A stretch of 64,000 bases of DNA from Cheiracanthium punctorium. Taxonomy: Eukaryota; Arthropoda; Arachnida; Araneae; Cheiracanthiidae. Under the pieces are notes generated by a model. It did no database searches and was not told the origin of the DNA. It was given only the letters and a program-made list of their open reading frames with translations. Location of the stretch: NCBI GenBank assembly GCA_038373885.1, contig JAWZYV010011902.1, forward strand, positions 1 through 64,000, written 5' to 3'. Position numbers and translations under genes: made by a program. Positions 1 through 11,240 of this stretch are shown here, piece after piece. The first letter of the stretch is position 1, and every line of letters starts with the position of its first letter.

Positions 1-984
1 GAAATAAAATTAATCCATATATTATCCATATTTATGAAGGATCATGCTTATCCAGCAATAGCCCACCTTTATGAAATAAGGTTAAAAGAAAAAAACTAAG
101 AAACATAGGGTCTAAGGACGATGATCAAAAGTTAACATTTTAGTATTTTCTTAGTTAGCAGATAAAATTAGGTTTAAATGTGATTTATAATTTATACGTT
201 CGCGAAGGAATTTAATTAAATTCATAAGACGGGCGAGGATTTTTAATTACAGCATTTAATATTATACATATTGTTACGAATTTTCAAGACAACCCGCTGT
301 TATGGGGTTTAAAAAAATTTTAAATTCGTGTTCTATGCATCAAATAATTATATTTTGCATTTTGTTGCATCAAAATTGGTTAACTAGAACCGGAGATGAC
401 GGAGTTTTGGATTTCCCTATTGGTTTCTATAAGGTTTTCTAGAAATCTCGAGAAATATTCGTCCTAGGCCTTCGAAAATCTCTCTTTTGAGGACTTATAT
501 TTGGCTCTAAATTTGGTGAAATTTCGCCAAAAAGTCGCCAAGCGTATCGATATTTCGGTTGTTTTGAGCTCCCCCCCCACTTTTAATCCGCCCTTGCATG
601 GCGCAGACGAACAGCAAATTTTCTGCAAAACTCGCTGAAGTGTCACGAGTTCTTATTACCAAATTGTGACGAAACTAAAACACTTCCAAGTAAATTTTCT
701 TATTGCTGTAACACTTGGACCAATCATCTTCAGCTAGTACTCAATCGCAAATTTTCTTTCAGCCTTAATCGGGCTATTATTGCTCGAATAGTAGATCTGT
801 ACGCTCAGGAATGATGTAATTAGACTATTCGAAAAATGAACAAGAACAACTTGAATGCACATGCTCAAAAGATAAAATTAAATTAAAAATAAAATTCCCA
901 CGTGTCCTGAACTCGACCGCCAAGTTTTAACTTTAGCTCGCCAAGATAAAAGTTATGTAGTGTTTCCGTTTTTCTCCTTTCATA
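1..984. other. AT-rich non-coding stretch, nothing recognised
   Basis: I see no gene, terminal repeat or tandem array here. The only open frame (464-646, minus strand) has no recognisable motif and overlaps a C-rich tract near 570. Low confidence that it holds anything functional. Confidence 0.5.
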
Positions 985-986
985 TA

Positions 987-1783
987 CAGGTTGGCCATAA
1001 TTAAACTGCAAGTGTTCAAGGGATGTTGGAGAGAAAACTACCGGGAATATTCCAGTGAAATTTCGTATCTACACGTTTTAGAGCATGCGCAATTCAAATA
1101 TGCAAAAGAAATTGCCATTTTCACCCTATAGATTGCGCAGTATTTGTGCACTATTGTATTTATACAGGACGGAGCACCCCCTCATAACGCTAAAGCTGTT
1201 AAAAAGCTGCTACATGATACCTTTGGTGCGGACCGAGCCATAAGCAGAGATTTCGACAACGCTTGGCCCCCACGTTCACCGGAACTTAATCCTTGCGATT
1301 TTTATCTGTGGGGTCATCTGAAAGATACGGTTTATAGAGAATGACATGCTTCTGTTGCTGAATTAAAATCTACCAGAATTAAAATCTACCAGACTTTAAT
1401 TGTTTTCCAAAGCGTCTTTATGGATTGTTTAATTTGTCACCTTAATTGACGTTAATTTTTATTACAAGATACTGTAAAAATTTAATTACTGAAGCGAATT
1501 GTATGGAATTTTGATAAACTGTAAATAATGTTTTATATTGTTTATATGCCTCTTAGAATGCCATGATGCTCTCTCTATCGGTTTTGGAAGCTGTATATGC
1601 CACCGGTGAGCGTTGAAAAACGGTACAGCGCCGGGTGAAAATGGCTTTTTTTTTTTTTTTTTTTTTTCATATTTGACTTGCGCATGTTCTGAAACGTGTA
1701 GATACCAAATTTCACTGGAATATTCCCGGTAGTTTTCTCCCCAGCACCTCTTGAACATTTGCAGTTTAATTATGGCCACCCTG
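987..1783 (+). mobile_element. Tc1/mariner-superfamily element with long terminal inverted repeats
   Basis: The two ends form inverted repeats of roughly 145-150 bp: left arm about 987-1130, right arm about 1636-1783. They start CAGGTTGGCC on the left and CAGGGTGGCC when the right end is read on the other strand. Both sides are flanked by TA (985-986 and 1784-1785), the target duplication of the Tc1/mariner superfamily. The right arm contains a long T run (about 1647-1668) absent from the left. At about 0.8 kb, with only part of a transposase between the arms, it is an internally deleted, non-autonomous copy. Termini and TA are seen directly; the superfamily call rests on TA plus the DDE remnant inside. 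Confidence 0.85.
1144..1344 (+). pseudogene. Tc1/mariner-like DDE transposase fragment (C-terminal catalytic part)
   Basis: About 66 codons remain. The segment holds the second catalytic aspartate in QDGAPPH and the downstream block WPPRSPELNPCDF followed by YLWGHLK, where the third acidic residue lies. These are hallmarks of IS630/Tc1/mariner DDE transposases. I count 42 residues between the two aspartates, so the third acidic position is D rather than E. The N-terminal DNA-binding region and first catalytic aspartate are missing. The frame ends early at a stop after YRE; traces continue in another frame beside a duplicated 17-bp motif at about 1362-1395. It lies inside the long-TIR element and must be inactive. 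A fragment resembling the N-terminus of a related transposase lies at 54390-54598. Confidence 0.8.
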
Positions 1784-1785
1784 TA

Positions 1786-3097
1786 CATTGAAACATCTCA
1801 GGAGCAACCTCAATCCGTTCCGCTGAAAAACTGGTCGTTAAGAGAGGTGGTCAGTCAAAGAATAGAAACATTTGATAGCAAAAAATGGTCAAAAATATTG
1901 TTTGTTTTTTTAGTTATGATATTAAATACTTAATACATAATTAATAATACAAACATATTTTTTACAGTTTAAATTTAAATAAAATATTTAGAAAATTCAT
2001 AATACTTCATTCTTTATCTCTCTTTGAGAGTACCTCTCTCTCTACTTTATTTTTTACATGCAACTGTAAGAAAAAGTCTGACAAAAGAGCATTTACAATG
2101 TTATTCTTCATGCACTCTGAATTTGCCACAATAAAATTTATTTGCTTTAAATTTTTTGTTTCTTTGTTTTTTACTGCAACCAAAAGTACTCGCCAACTTC
2201 CTCTCCGGATTTTCTTTTTCGTGGGACTCGAAATCATCAATGCACTGATCCAACAGTAAAACCACTCTTTTCTTAAACGCGTCTCTTCTCAAAACTACAA
2301 GATTTGCAACGGAAGCAGTACTGTGTGCTGTACAACGTCTCAGCATGCCGTTTCCTTCAGACCCCCATCCCCTCGAAATTCACATAGAATTAGAAATTTC
2401 TAACTGCATGTAAATTTCCGCCAAGGGCGATAACTAATGTGAGATTGTCTGCTTGCACCCGTTTTCTACTTCAAATCGACAGAGAGAGAAACTGGTTAGG
2501 AAAGGGGTTTTTTTTTACATTACTTCCTGAGAAACGCAAGAAAATTTTCGGACAGTCAACCAGAACCGGTTGCTTACAGAGGGATGTATGGTTTCTTCTA
2601 GCAGACCTTTTAACATTAAGCAGATAGGGCGAAAAATCTGCGAATCGAAAAATTGGTCGTTATAGGAGGGGGGTCGCTCATAGAAGTTTCATTGTAGCTC
2701 AATGTGTGTCACCCTGCACAGGAATATATTGTATAACTTATAACATAAAAAATTAATAAAATGCAACTTAGAGGACAAGACAATTAAATTTTATTTTCGA
2801 GACGGAAAAAACATATAATTTCTTATTCTTCATTCAACTAATTCAGTAACATTAAAAAAGGAATGCTTTTGAAAGAAGGCAAACATGTACGGAAAGCTAC
2901 AGTTGTATTTTGAGCTAAATAAATAAATAAAAACAACATTGTTTTGATTGTTTCAAAACTTGTATTGTCGTTTTAAAATTGAAAGTTAAGTTAATAGAAA
3001 TTTGTTTATAATACAGAAGAAATAACGCATTTTTCTTCCAGTATGATGTTTTAGATCGATTAAGTTTCTCTGATTTCCAGGAATGACAGATTTAATA
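1786..3097. other. Non-coding interval, possible decayed transposon
   Basis: No gene is recognised. A motif with core TGGTCGTTA appears in the same orientation near 1829-1850 and 2652-2690, each followed by a GGTGGTC or GGGGTCGCTC block, resembling a terminal or subterminal transposon repeat. Overlapping minus-strand frames at 2007-2346 have no domain I can name. A T/A-rich stretch with no features fills 2720-3097. Confidence 0.3.
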
Positions 3098-4559
3098 TCT
3101 ATATAAATAAAATTAGACTTTTGTCTGTATATTTCTTGGAATTCAAAAATTTTGCGATTTCTATCCGTTTCAAGCACCCGGAAATCCGATGCGACCCTCA
3201 AAAAAAAAGTTTGTCTGTCTGTCATTCTGTCGTTCTGTCATTCTGTCCGTGACGCTTTTTCTGTTTAAGCATCACGTAAAAACGGCTGAAGCGAATGATA
3301 TGAAATTGGGTGTCATGATAGGTGGTCACTCAACTTAAAACATAGGCGTCCAATTTTAAAAAAATCTTGTTTTCAGATATTCCGAAAATCGTTTCAACCT
3401 GCGTAAATATGTGTTCAAGCATCACGTAAAAACGACTGAAGAGAATGATATGAAATTGGGTGTCATGATAGGTGGTCACTCAACTTAAAACATAGGCGTC
3501 CAATTTTTAAAAAATCTTGATTGGATTTTGAGATTTTGCGAAAATCCTTTAAACTGCGTAAATTTGTGTTCAAGCATCACGTAAAAACGACTGAAGCGAT
3601 TGATATGAAATTGGGTGTCATGATAGGTGGTCACTCAACTTAAAACATAGGCGTCGAATTTTAAAAATAATCTTGATTGGATTTTGAGATTTTGCGAAAA
3701 TCGTTTCAAACTGCGTAAATTTGTGTTCGCACATCACGTAATAACTGCAAAGGTGAAAAAATGATATTTGATGAAATGATAGGTGGTCACTCACCTTAAA
3801 CTATAAGCATCTAATTTTAAAAAATCAATCCGATTTCGAGATTTTGCAAAAATCGTTTAAAACTGAGTGAATCTTTGTTCCCGCATTACGTAATAACGAC
3901 TAAAGCGAATGATATGAAATTTGGTCACATGATAGATGGTTGCTCAACATAAACTATAGGTGTCCAATTTTTTAAACATTTTCATTAGATTTTGAGATTT
4001 TGTGAAAATTCTCTCAAAATACGTTTCTATTTCTTCAAACATCACGTAATAACGACTAATACGAATGATACGAAATTGAGTGATATGATAGGTAGTTGCT
4101 AATCTTAAATTATAGGCGTTGAATTTTTAAAATATTTTGATTACATTTGGAGATTTTGCGAAAATCGTTTTAAAATGCTGAAATTTTGTTCCAGCATCGC
4201 GAAATAAAGACTGCAGGGAATGAAACGAATTGGTGACAGATAGTTGTCACTCAACTTAAATTCTAGGCTTCAAATTTTTCAAAAATGTTAATTAGATTTT
4301 GAGATTTTGCGAAAATTATTTCAATATGCGTAAATATTCGTTCGCGCGTCACATAATTACGACTAAAGCGAATGAAATGATATTACTTATTTACTCTCTA
4401 ACCTTTAATATTTTAACAATACATAAAAATTATAACTTCTCTTTCAGTACTTTGGCAACATACTACATCCATTCTGTGTACTCCTACAATGCTGACAAAA
4501 GTTCTTGCTTTTTGGAAATTTGCATTCACTAACCCGTCAAGGACGGGTATTTCAGCTAG
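3098..4559 (+). mobile_element. Non-autonomous Helitron, both ends present
   Basis: The left end starts TCTATATAAATAAAA, the 5' TC signature of many arthropod Helitrons. The right end has a perfect 7-bp hairpin (ACCCGTC at 4532-4538, GACGGGT at 4542-4548, 3-nt loop) followed after 7 nt by terminal CTAG (4556-4559). It sits between A (3097) and T (4560), the expected A/T insertion site without target duplication. No Rep or helicase coding is present; most of the interior is a minisatellite. Termini, hairpin and flanks are seen directly; the assignment follows from known Helitron structure. Confidence 0.88.
3271..4400. repeat. ~155-bp minisatellite inside the Helitron, eight units
   Basis: The anchor motif ATCACGTAA or a variant recurs near 3271, 3421, 3576, 3733, 3885, 4041, 4196 and 4349, spaced 150-157 bp. 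Each unit also carries blocks like GATAGGTGGTCACTCA and GAGATTTTGCGAAAAT. The first three units are nearly identical and later ones increasingly diverged. Internal tandem repeats are common in non-autonomous Helitrons. Confidence 0.9.
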
Positions 4560-5085
4560 TTAAGTAATAAAATAAGAATAAGAGTGTTTCTCGCGAAACG
4601 TTACAAAATATGATTGATAATTTTGTATAATTCCTGTCACACATTTTTATTAAGAATTATTTTTTCTTTTTATTTCTCTTGATACAAAATGTTCTGTTTG
4701 ATGTCAAATGAGAAAGGAGAAAAAAATGGAAAAAAACAAAAAAACAAAAAGAAAACAGAAAACAGAAATGATGCAACAGAAATGACAGGGGCAGGGACCG
4801 ATACTACAAAAATGATTTTTGCGACTCTAAAGAAGTAAAATAAAACCATTAATACACAACAAATTCTGTTCTTTTTATAAAAATTCCTCCTACATGAAAA
4901 ATTTCGATAACTGTGTGAAAAAACTCCAAAAAATTAGAAGGGACTAGTATTATCGCTTGTGAAAATCAGCCATAAAAAAGATAAAATATAAAATATCCTA
5001 TATAATAAAATCCGAGAGTAACCAAAGCTTGTAGCTGGCTATGTTTATATGAAGAAAGGTAGTTTTTAACCTCCCACCTTCATAA
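4560..5085. other. AT-rich spacer; possible isolated Helitron-like 5' end
   Basis: No gene. An A-rich purine tract occupies about 4715-4770. At about 4995 the string TCCTATATAATAAAATCCGA resembles a Helitron 5' end, but no matching 3' end follows before the next element, so I do not call an element. Confidence 0.3.
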
Positions 5086-5553
5086 CCCTTTAACGCACAG
5101 TGTTCCCACTCTGGGAACACCAAACTCTGACGTTTTGACTGTTGCCAGTCACGAAGAAAAATTGATTTGATTTCTATAAAAAATAGTTGCGGGTGACATA
5201 GCTCTACGAGAATCTTTTACATTTAGCACGTCATTTCTCGTAAAAAAAATGTTCACGATCATTTTTAACAGCACTAACATCAGCTGAAGAATAGAAGTAT
5301 GCGAGAACAGCTGGGTAGATTGTCCAGTGCTGAAAAAGGGCAGGCACTGCCATCGCTCGACTTAACTACCAGCAAGGTGGCGCACCTTGATCCTGATGGC
5401 TGTGCCGCACAGCCAGCTGCGTCAAAAAGGGGTGTCTAGATTTGTGGCACGCGATGAACGTTTCGATCGTCCGTCATCTTGCTGGTAGTTAAGTCGAGCG
5501 ATAGCAACGGCTGCCCTTTTTTCAGCATTGGGAAAGGGTTGCGCCTCAAAGGA
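5086..5553. mobile_element. piggyBac-like MITE with palindromic core
   Basis: The ends form short inverted repeats: left CCCTTTAACGCAC, right read inward TCCTTTGAGGCGC. The right flank is TTAA (5554-5557) and the left flank ATAA (5082-5085), one base off the TTAA target duplication of piggyBac transposons. The interior contains a longer imperfect inverted repeat, about 5329-5384 against 5475-5528, sharing the core CGACTTAACTACCAGCAAG, so the centre could fold back. It has no coding capacity. The piggyBac call is inference from TTAA and the CCCTTT start; the palindrome is seen directly. Confidence 0.55.
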
Positions 5554-5557
5554 TTAA

Positions 5558-7616
5558 GCGTCACTCTAGATCGAATAGCACCTGGACGGGTTGTCGCATG
5601 CCATTCAATTTTTGTATACGGCTTTACTAGGACTGGTTCTAACTCACCCCGAAGCGATATTTATTTAATTTTAGGTTTTATGTGATTTTTGGCACTTTTT
5701 CTCTCGCATAATACGTAGTACGCCTGTAATTACACTCGCAGTAAAACGATATTTCAATCATTGGATAGAGGGCAAATTTTTCATATAAAAACAGCGTAAC
5801 ACAATTTGTAGATTTTTAAGAATCTTTTAAAGAAATATTGCTTTTGACAAAAGATTTCGTAAAATAAGTTTCCTTTTAAAAGAAAAACGGGGGCGGGGTA
5901 CAAATTAGGAGATTTTTTACAAATTTGTAAGACAAGAAAAATTTCGAATTTAATAGCTGCTGCTTAAAAATTTTGTTAGCATATCCTGCAATTTGGTTTT
6001 CTTGGAAATGATAACATTTAATAATAATTGCGCGTTGAAAAATATAAACTACTTTCAAATATTACCCCGAAATTTCGTGAGACAGATATACTTTGATGAA
6101 ATAACTTTAAAACTCCTTTCGAAACTCAGTCAGAATAGCAAACTATCTCAAACAAAAAATACTCCACACACGAAATAATTCCGCATACTCACATATTTCC
6201 GATCAACTAAGGAGTAGCCATTGATTAAAATTTAAGATTACGTATCATTTACGGATTTTCACCATCGCATCCTGAAATCTATTAATTTTTTTTCCAGATA
6301 ATAAAATGCACATTAAGGCCTTCATTTAAAGTCAAGCGACAAAGAAATATTAATTTGGAAACTTTTTACAAATTCTAAAGTAAAAAAACATTTAGAATTA
6401 ATTTAATTAGTTGTTTCGTGAAGTTTTTAACGCCATTACGTTTCCTTATATTTTTTTTTCGGTTTCTTAGCAACGAAAGAATTGAATAATTTTGTGTTAA
6501 AAGAAAGCATGAATAAAAATTAAAGGACAAATATCATGTAGGAGGTCAAAAGCTCATTGCACTTCCTATGGGTAAGACCACAGGACGCACGCAGAGCTTC
6601 GGGTAAATTGGAAAGTATGTTGCCAGGCATACGAAGAAAAATCTGCAAAATAGCTGCAGTAGCGTTAAGAATTTAATAATTATAAAAACTTCTGTAAAAT
6701 AATGTTTATTTTTTCATGATACGTCTTTTCATATTCCTAAACTAAGAACTATTAAAATTAGCTTAGTTTTCATTTCTTTGTGGCTGCTTAAGAGGCAGTA
6801 ATAGACAGGGCCTTTCCCAGAAAAAAATTCGGAGGAGTCCAAACGTTGGAAAAGGAAGAATTGTTCACCAAAAAGACGATTTTTGAAAAAAATTTCGATT
6901 CTGGGAGGGGTTAGAATGAGCAGAAACCCCACCCACCGCTTAAATATGACCTTGGTAATGGACTCTGTTAAAATGTCATCATTTAGAATAAATATAAAAT
7001 TTGTCTTTTATTTTAAATTCTAATCATAAGTGAGTTGGACATCATTTTGATATCACGAATTTCAAATTGTATTAAAAGATCAGTGAGGCTAACGTGCTTT
7101 ATGGAAATTACTTCACCAGAATTTACGACAGCCATGATATCAAAAAAGTTCACGAAACAATGAATGTTTCATGTAGATACTTCTACGGCTGTGATATCAC
7201 CAACATTTTAAGATTTTTTTTACATGATAGTTTTACCAAGGTGTTCTGCAGAATGACTGGGTTTGCACATTATTCAAACTTTAGGAATTAGAAGAAAAAA
7301 CAGAACAGTTGCCCGCACCATGTGACGTTAATTTAGAACTTAAACCAGAAACACAAAATTTGATCCTGCAGAACTTTCAAAGTGAATAGATTTGTTGCAA
7401 AACACATTTCACGTACTTTTTAATCTTAAATTAAGCTGACGTAGTTTTCATGTTATCATTTGGCAGTTTCGTTATATACTATCTTAAGAAGTAGTTCAAC
7501 AAATAATTTCTCATATTTTGAAATTTCGTAAAAATGGAATTAATTTCACTTATATGAGTGAAAAAAAAAATGATTCCTTTCGTAGGAAGAACGGGTACGT
7601 ACGAAGCTATTATATA
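5558..7616. other. AT-rich non-coding interval, nothing recognised
   Basis: About 2 kb with no tandem array, terminal repeats or recognisable coding segment. Short open frames at 5876-6178, 6729-6932 and 7094-7291 lack any family motif and look like chance. Confidence 0.45.
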
Positions 7617-7618
7617 TA

Positions 7619-8059
7619 CAGGGTGAATCTAAACTCGTGGGCAAAATTTTAAGGGGTGATAGGGCACTTAATAAGGGATCAGAATCACATAGCAATGTGG
7701 GGTCGGCAACTTCGTCTTCGTATAGCTGTTAATAATCACTTCGGAAAAAGTGCTAAAACAACAGTGCACTTGCCGACCATTGTTCGTCAGAAACTAATGT
7801 ATTTTTCTCAGAAAACAGAAGACTAAAATTCATAGTTTAAAAATTCTATTTTATTTCACGGATGAAATTTTTGGAGATGAGCCTATTGTTAATGAAACTT
7901 GGTTAAGAAATTAGACGGACACTTCAATGCTTTTTCAAAAGTGATTATTACCGGGTAAGTTAAAACTGCGTTTCACCCCAGATTGCTATGTGATTACGAT
8001 TCCTTATTGTGTGCCCTATCACCCCTTAAAGTTTTGCCCAAGAGTTTAGATTCACACTG
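7619..8059. mobile_element. MITE with TA target duplication (family shared with 57.3 kb)
   Basis: This 441-bp element begins CAGGGTGAATCTAAACTC and ends with the inverted counterpart GAGTTTAGATTCACACTG. TA flanks both sides (7617-7618, 8060-8061). The inverted repeat runs inward well over 100 bp with modest divergence, matching around GGGGTGATAGGGCAC and ATCACATAGCAATGTGG on the left and their complements near 7985-8035. No coding sequence remains. TA ends and the CAGGGTG start point to a Tc1/mariner-type parent. A related copy lies at 57344-57770 in the opposite internal orientation. Confidence 0.85.
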
Positions 8060-8085
8060 TATATATATATATATATATATATATA
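8060..8085. repeat. (TA)n microsatellite
   Basis: Uninterrupted TA dinucleotides directly abut the right end of the preceding MITE, so the insertion probably landed in or seeded a TA-rich tract. Confidence 0.9.
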
Positions 8086-8918
8086 CATTGTAATAATGAT
8101 GAAGGAATTGAAATTTGCTAAGATATTATTTTTTCTTTTATAGAAAGGGAAAATATTCGTAAAAAACAAAAATATTTTGATGTAATAAATTTCCAAATAA
8201 ATTAAATTTAGAAATATCTCGGTTTTTTTAGAAAAAAAGGACTTTATTAATCTACAGGACAAAAAAATGCTTATTTTATTTTTTAACTTATTCTTGCAGT
8301 AATTCAATCACAAAAAGTATCTTGGCTTTCACTTTTTTTTCCTTCTGCAAAGTGAAAGAAAATATTTTGCATTTCATTTGAGTTCAAATAAAATATTTTG
8401 ATACTTCTTAAGCCAAAAGAAGAGAAACAATTCTATTTCTTTTGTGGTTCTTTCAGTTTCTTCAATTCATGAGGTGAATACATTGCTGGCATTTTACAAT
8501 ATTTTCAAGAGCTATATTCGAACAGAATTTAAAATGAATCATGTGTTAAAAATTTAAACTGTAAACTTGAGTCAAATTCTGTGGAAATATAAAATCAATA
8601 CAATGTGGAGATAGCACAAATTTGAATAACGATCGTTAACAGTCATTTTATTGATTATGACTTATGCTTTTATTCAAATCACTTTTTGCAATCTTTTTAA
8701 GATTAAATCAGGGTTTTTACAATCTCTTCTTACTTTCTAAATTGTCTTCATTTTATTTTACATTCTTCAAAAAATCAACAATTAAAAGAATGCTTAGCAT
8801 GGTACCAAATAGTCGACAACAAAAAGAACATCGGGATATATATTATTTGTCCTGCTGCATTATTCCCATTTATGTTCTCTTTAGTTGTTATTTCTGTTAA
8901 TAAGCAAAAAATATATTA
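8086..8918. other. AT-rich spacer, nothing recognised
   Basis: No repeats or coding motifs noted. The open frames at 8026-8307 and 8664-8900 are low-complexity, rich in Ile, Phe, Lys and Asn, and look like chance translation of AT-rich DNA. Confidence 0.45.
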
Positions 8919-8920
8919 TA

Positions 8921-9623
8921 TAGGGTGTCAAACATAAGCGTTAACATATGCTTTAATTCTTTATCTATTGGATATAGGTGGCCAATGGGCTAATTGAAAA
9001 AAATGCTTAAAATAAGGTAGGAAATGAAAAACTGCATTATAAAAAGTTCATATCGTTAATTTTTTAGAAGTTACACTTTTAAAATTTGTATACAACCCCT
9101 ATAAAAAAAACCTCCTAATTAGTAAAATGTACCCCATACTCTAATGTGGAGATGTACAAAATTTGAGGCTTTCATCATTGAACGTCAAAGAGATAGCTTT
9201 AAAAAAGATGATCAGGGCCAATACATAAATTTGAATGTAACCGTTTTTTCCTAAAGTGCAAAAAAATGTTTTCTTTCGTAATTTCTGCACGACCCCTAAA
9301 CTGCAATCATCTGACGTGATTTTTTTTTTTTTTTTTTTTTTTTTTCCCACTTATCTTCGTATCTCTGATACTTTTAAAGATATAATTCTCAAATTTTGCA
9401 TATCACTTCATTATTGTACGAGGCATATTTTACCATTGGGAATTTTTTTGTACGGGTGTCGTATACAAATTTTAAAACTTTTGGAAAATGAACAAGAGGA
9501 GTTTTTCGCGGCGTAATCTTCTTTTTCTACATTATTTGAACATTTTTTTTTTCAATTTACTTTGCCCACTTATCTCTAATAGATAAAGTATTAAAGCGGG
9601 TTACTATTTTTTGGGACACCCTG
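8921..9623. mobile_element. MITE with long inverted repeats (family shared with 55.7 kb)
   Basis: About 703 bp. The left end is TAGGGTGTC and the right end read inward is CAGGGTGTCCC, so the left terminal C appears mutated to T. TA lies at 8919-8920 and 9624-9625. The arms are imperfect inverted repeats for at least 100 bp, both containing a CTTTAATNCTTTATCTA block and a GGTGGCCAATG/AGTGGGCAAAG block. The centre holds a T run (9319-9345). Open frames at 9141-9516 are translations of this non-coding sequence. Confidence 0.8.
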
Positions 9624-9890
9624 TATATATAACTATCAATACAGATTAAGTTTTAACGATAGTTTTAATCGCCACAGTATTTAGCTCATACGATTACTTG
9701 CTCTCACTCCCACCAATGAAAAAACGGTTGAAACAATCATTTAACTTTCATAAAATACGACACCATTGAACCACTTTATTTTTTTCCATTCTACTTTGCA
9801 TCACAGCCAATGTTCCAGTAAATTCGCATAAAAATTCTTGTCATGTTTAAAAAGGCGAAATTTTCTCCCGATCGATTTTAGACGGGACAT

Positions 9891-10160
9891 TCATTTCTGT
9901 ACCTGCATGAAATCAACAGATTTTATTTACACAGACATTGTTATCTACACAGACACTGTGTGCATTAGGCCAAATCAAATTAACGCACTTCAACAATCAA
10001 AGTCTGTTCCTACTCTTTAACATTTCAACAATGGAACTCGAATTTGCAACTAAATTGGAATCAGCTGCTTGAATTATCTTGAATGATGCAGAATTAATTC
10101 TATTCAATAAGATTAACAACTGCTTCTTGCTAAATATCGCCTCTAGTTGACGTAACACGT
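9891..10160 (+). repeat. Diverged non-coding duplicate, copy 1 (partner 11241-11545)
   Basis: The order of short matching blocks is shared with 11241-11545 on the same strand: TCATTTCTGT/TCATTTCCGT, GCATTAGGCCAAATCAAATT/GCATTAAGGCAGATCAAATT, CAACAATCAAAG/GAACAATCGAAG and TCGCCTCTAGTTG/TCGTCTCTAGTTG. Similarity is partial with many indels, so this is an old duplication or two copies of an unnamed repeat. Confidence 0.6.
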
Positions 10161-11240
10161 TTTCGTCATTAGGGCTACTTTGCAGAATTTAGGGTGAATG
10201 CAATTATTTATAGGTATGCAATAGGTTGCAATTATAGGTATGCAATTCTTTTGGAAAAAAAATGTTACTTTTTTTTTTCTTTTTTTCTTTTTTTGCATAT
10301 CTCAGCAGCTCTTCCCTTCATATTTCGTAACTAAGGCAGTATGGATGAAATGTAGATGACATATTAGGAAGGATTGTTCATTATCTGATATTATCTACTC
10401 ATGAAACGAAACTGGAAGAGAAATTTAAAGTACCCAAAATTTAATTTAGACCATTTTTTTCAATAAAAATGATTTCCAAACAGTCTATAACAACTAACAA
10501 AACTAACATTTTAAAAGCTTTCAGCGTTTCCGGCATTCAAAGACGGTTAATTGAAAAATTGTTACAATCAACAACATATAAGATTGTCATGTTAAAATTT
10601 TATGATTCATTAACAATATGTAACAGATTGGTAATTAATCCTTTCAGACCTAATTAAAGGATTTCTCTTAAATACAAATAATTTTTCTTTTTCGATAACA
10701 GATATTAAACTTGTAATTAAAAAGTTAAATTAAAGTATTGATTATTAAATTTTATTGGAAATTTTGTTGTTACTTCTGTGCAAAAACCAGGACATATGTA
10801 TTTCATGATAATATAGGTAATTTTTGTGTGTGGAAGCATGGTCTGTGTGATAGGGTTGATAAAAATATAAATTAACCTTAGAATTTGCATCTTCTATTTA
10901 TCAAAAATGTAAGATCAAGTAAAATAAATGTGATTTTCTTCCCTAAAATAATACTATAGACTTTTTGACAGCTTTTTAAAGCCGAATTTGCAATAAAACG
11001 CAGAACTCAATAAGCATGTAACTGCTGCGTTTTACTTCCATAAGTTAATATGCACTTTGTTACAAAGGAAACTACTCTTTCACACTTCGAACAAAGAACT
11101 GACAGAAACCTTAATTTAACTTTCAGAAATGAAGTGTGAAATCCTTCCTACGGTGCATCATTGTCAATACTCTGCATAAGTTTGAAATGGAGCAGCCATC
11201 TTCTGCAATATTTTGGCAGGATTTACTTTCAAGAACTCAG
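10161..11240. other. AT-rich spacer with minor short repeats
   Basis: The motif ATAGGTATGCAAT occurs twice near 10211-10245 and a T-rich tract spans about 10268-10296. Nothing else recognised. Confidence 0.4.

Noticed and set aside
1486..1788. 100-residue minus-strand frame with a poly-lysine run
   Set aside because: It translates the right inverted repeat and T tract of the long-TIR element.
3271..4400. CRISPR-like array
   Set aside because: Units are ~155 bp, diverged throughout and lack short repeat/unique spacer structure; this is a minisatellite inside a eukaryotic Helitron.
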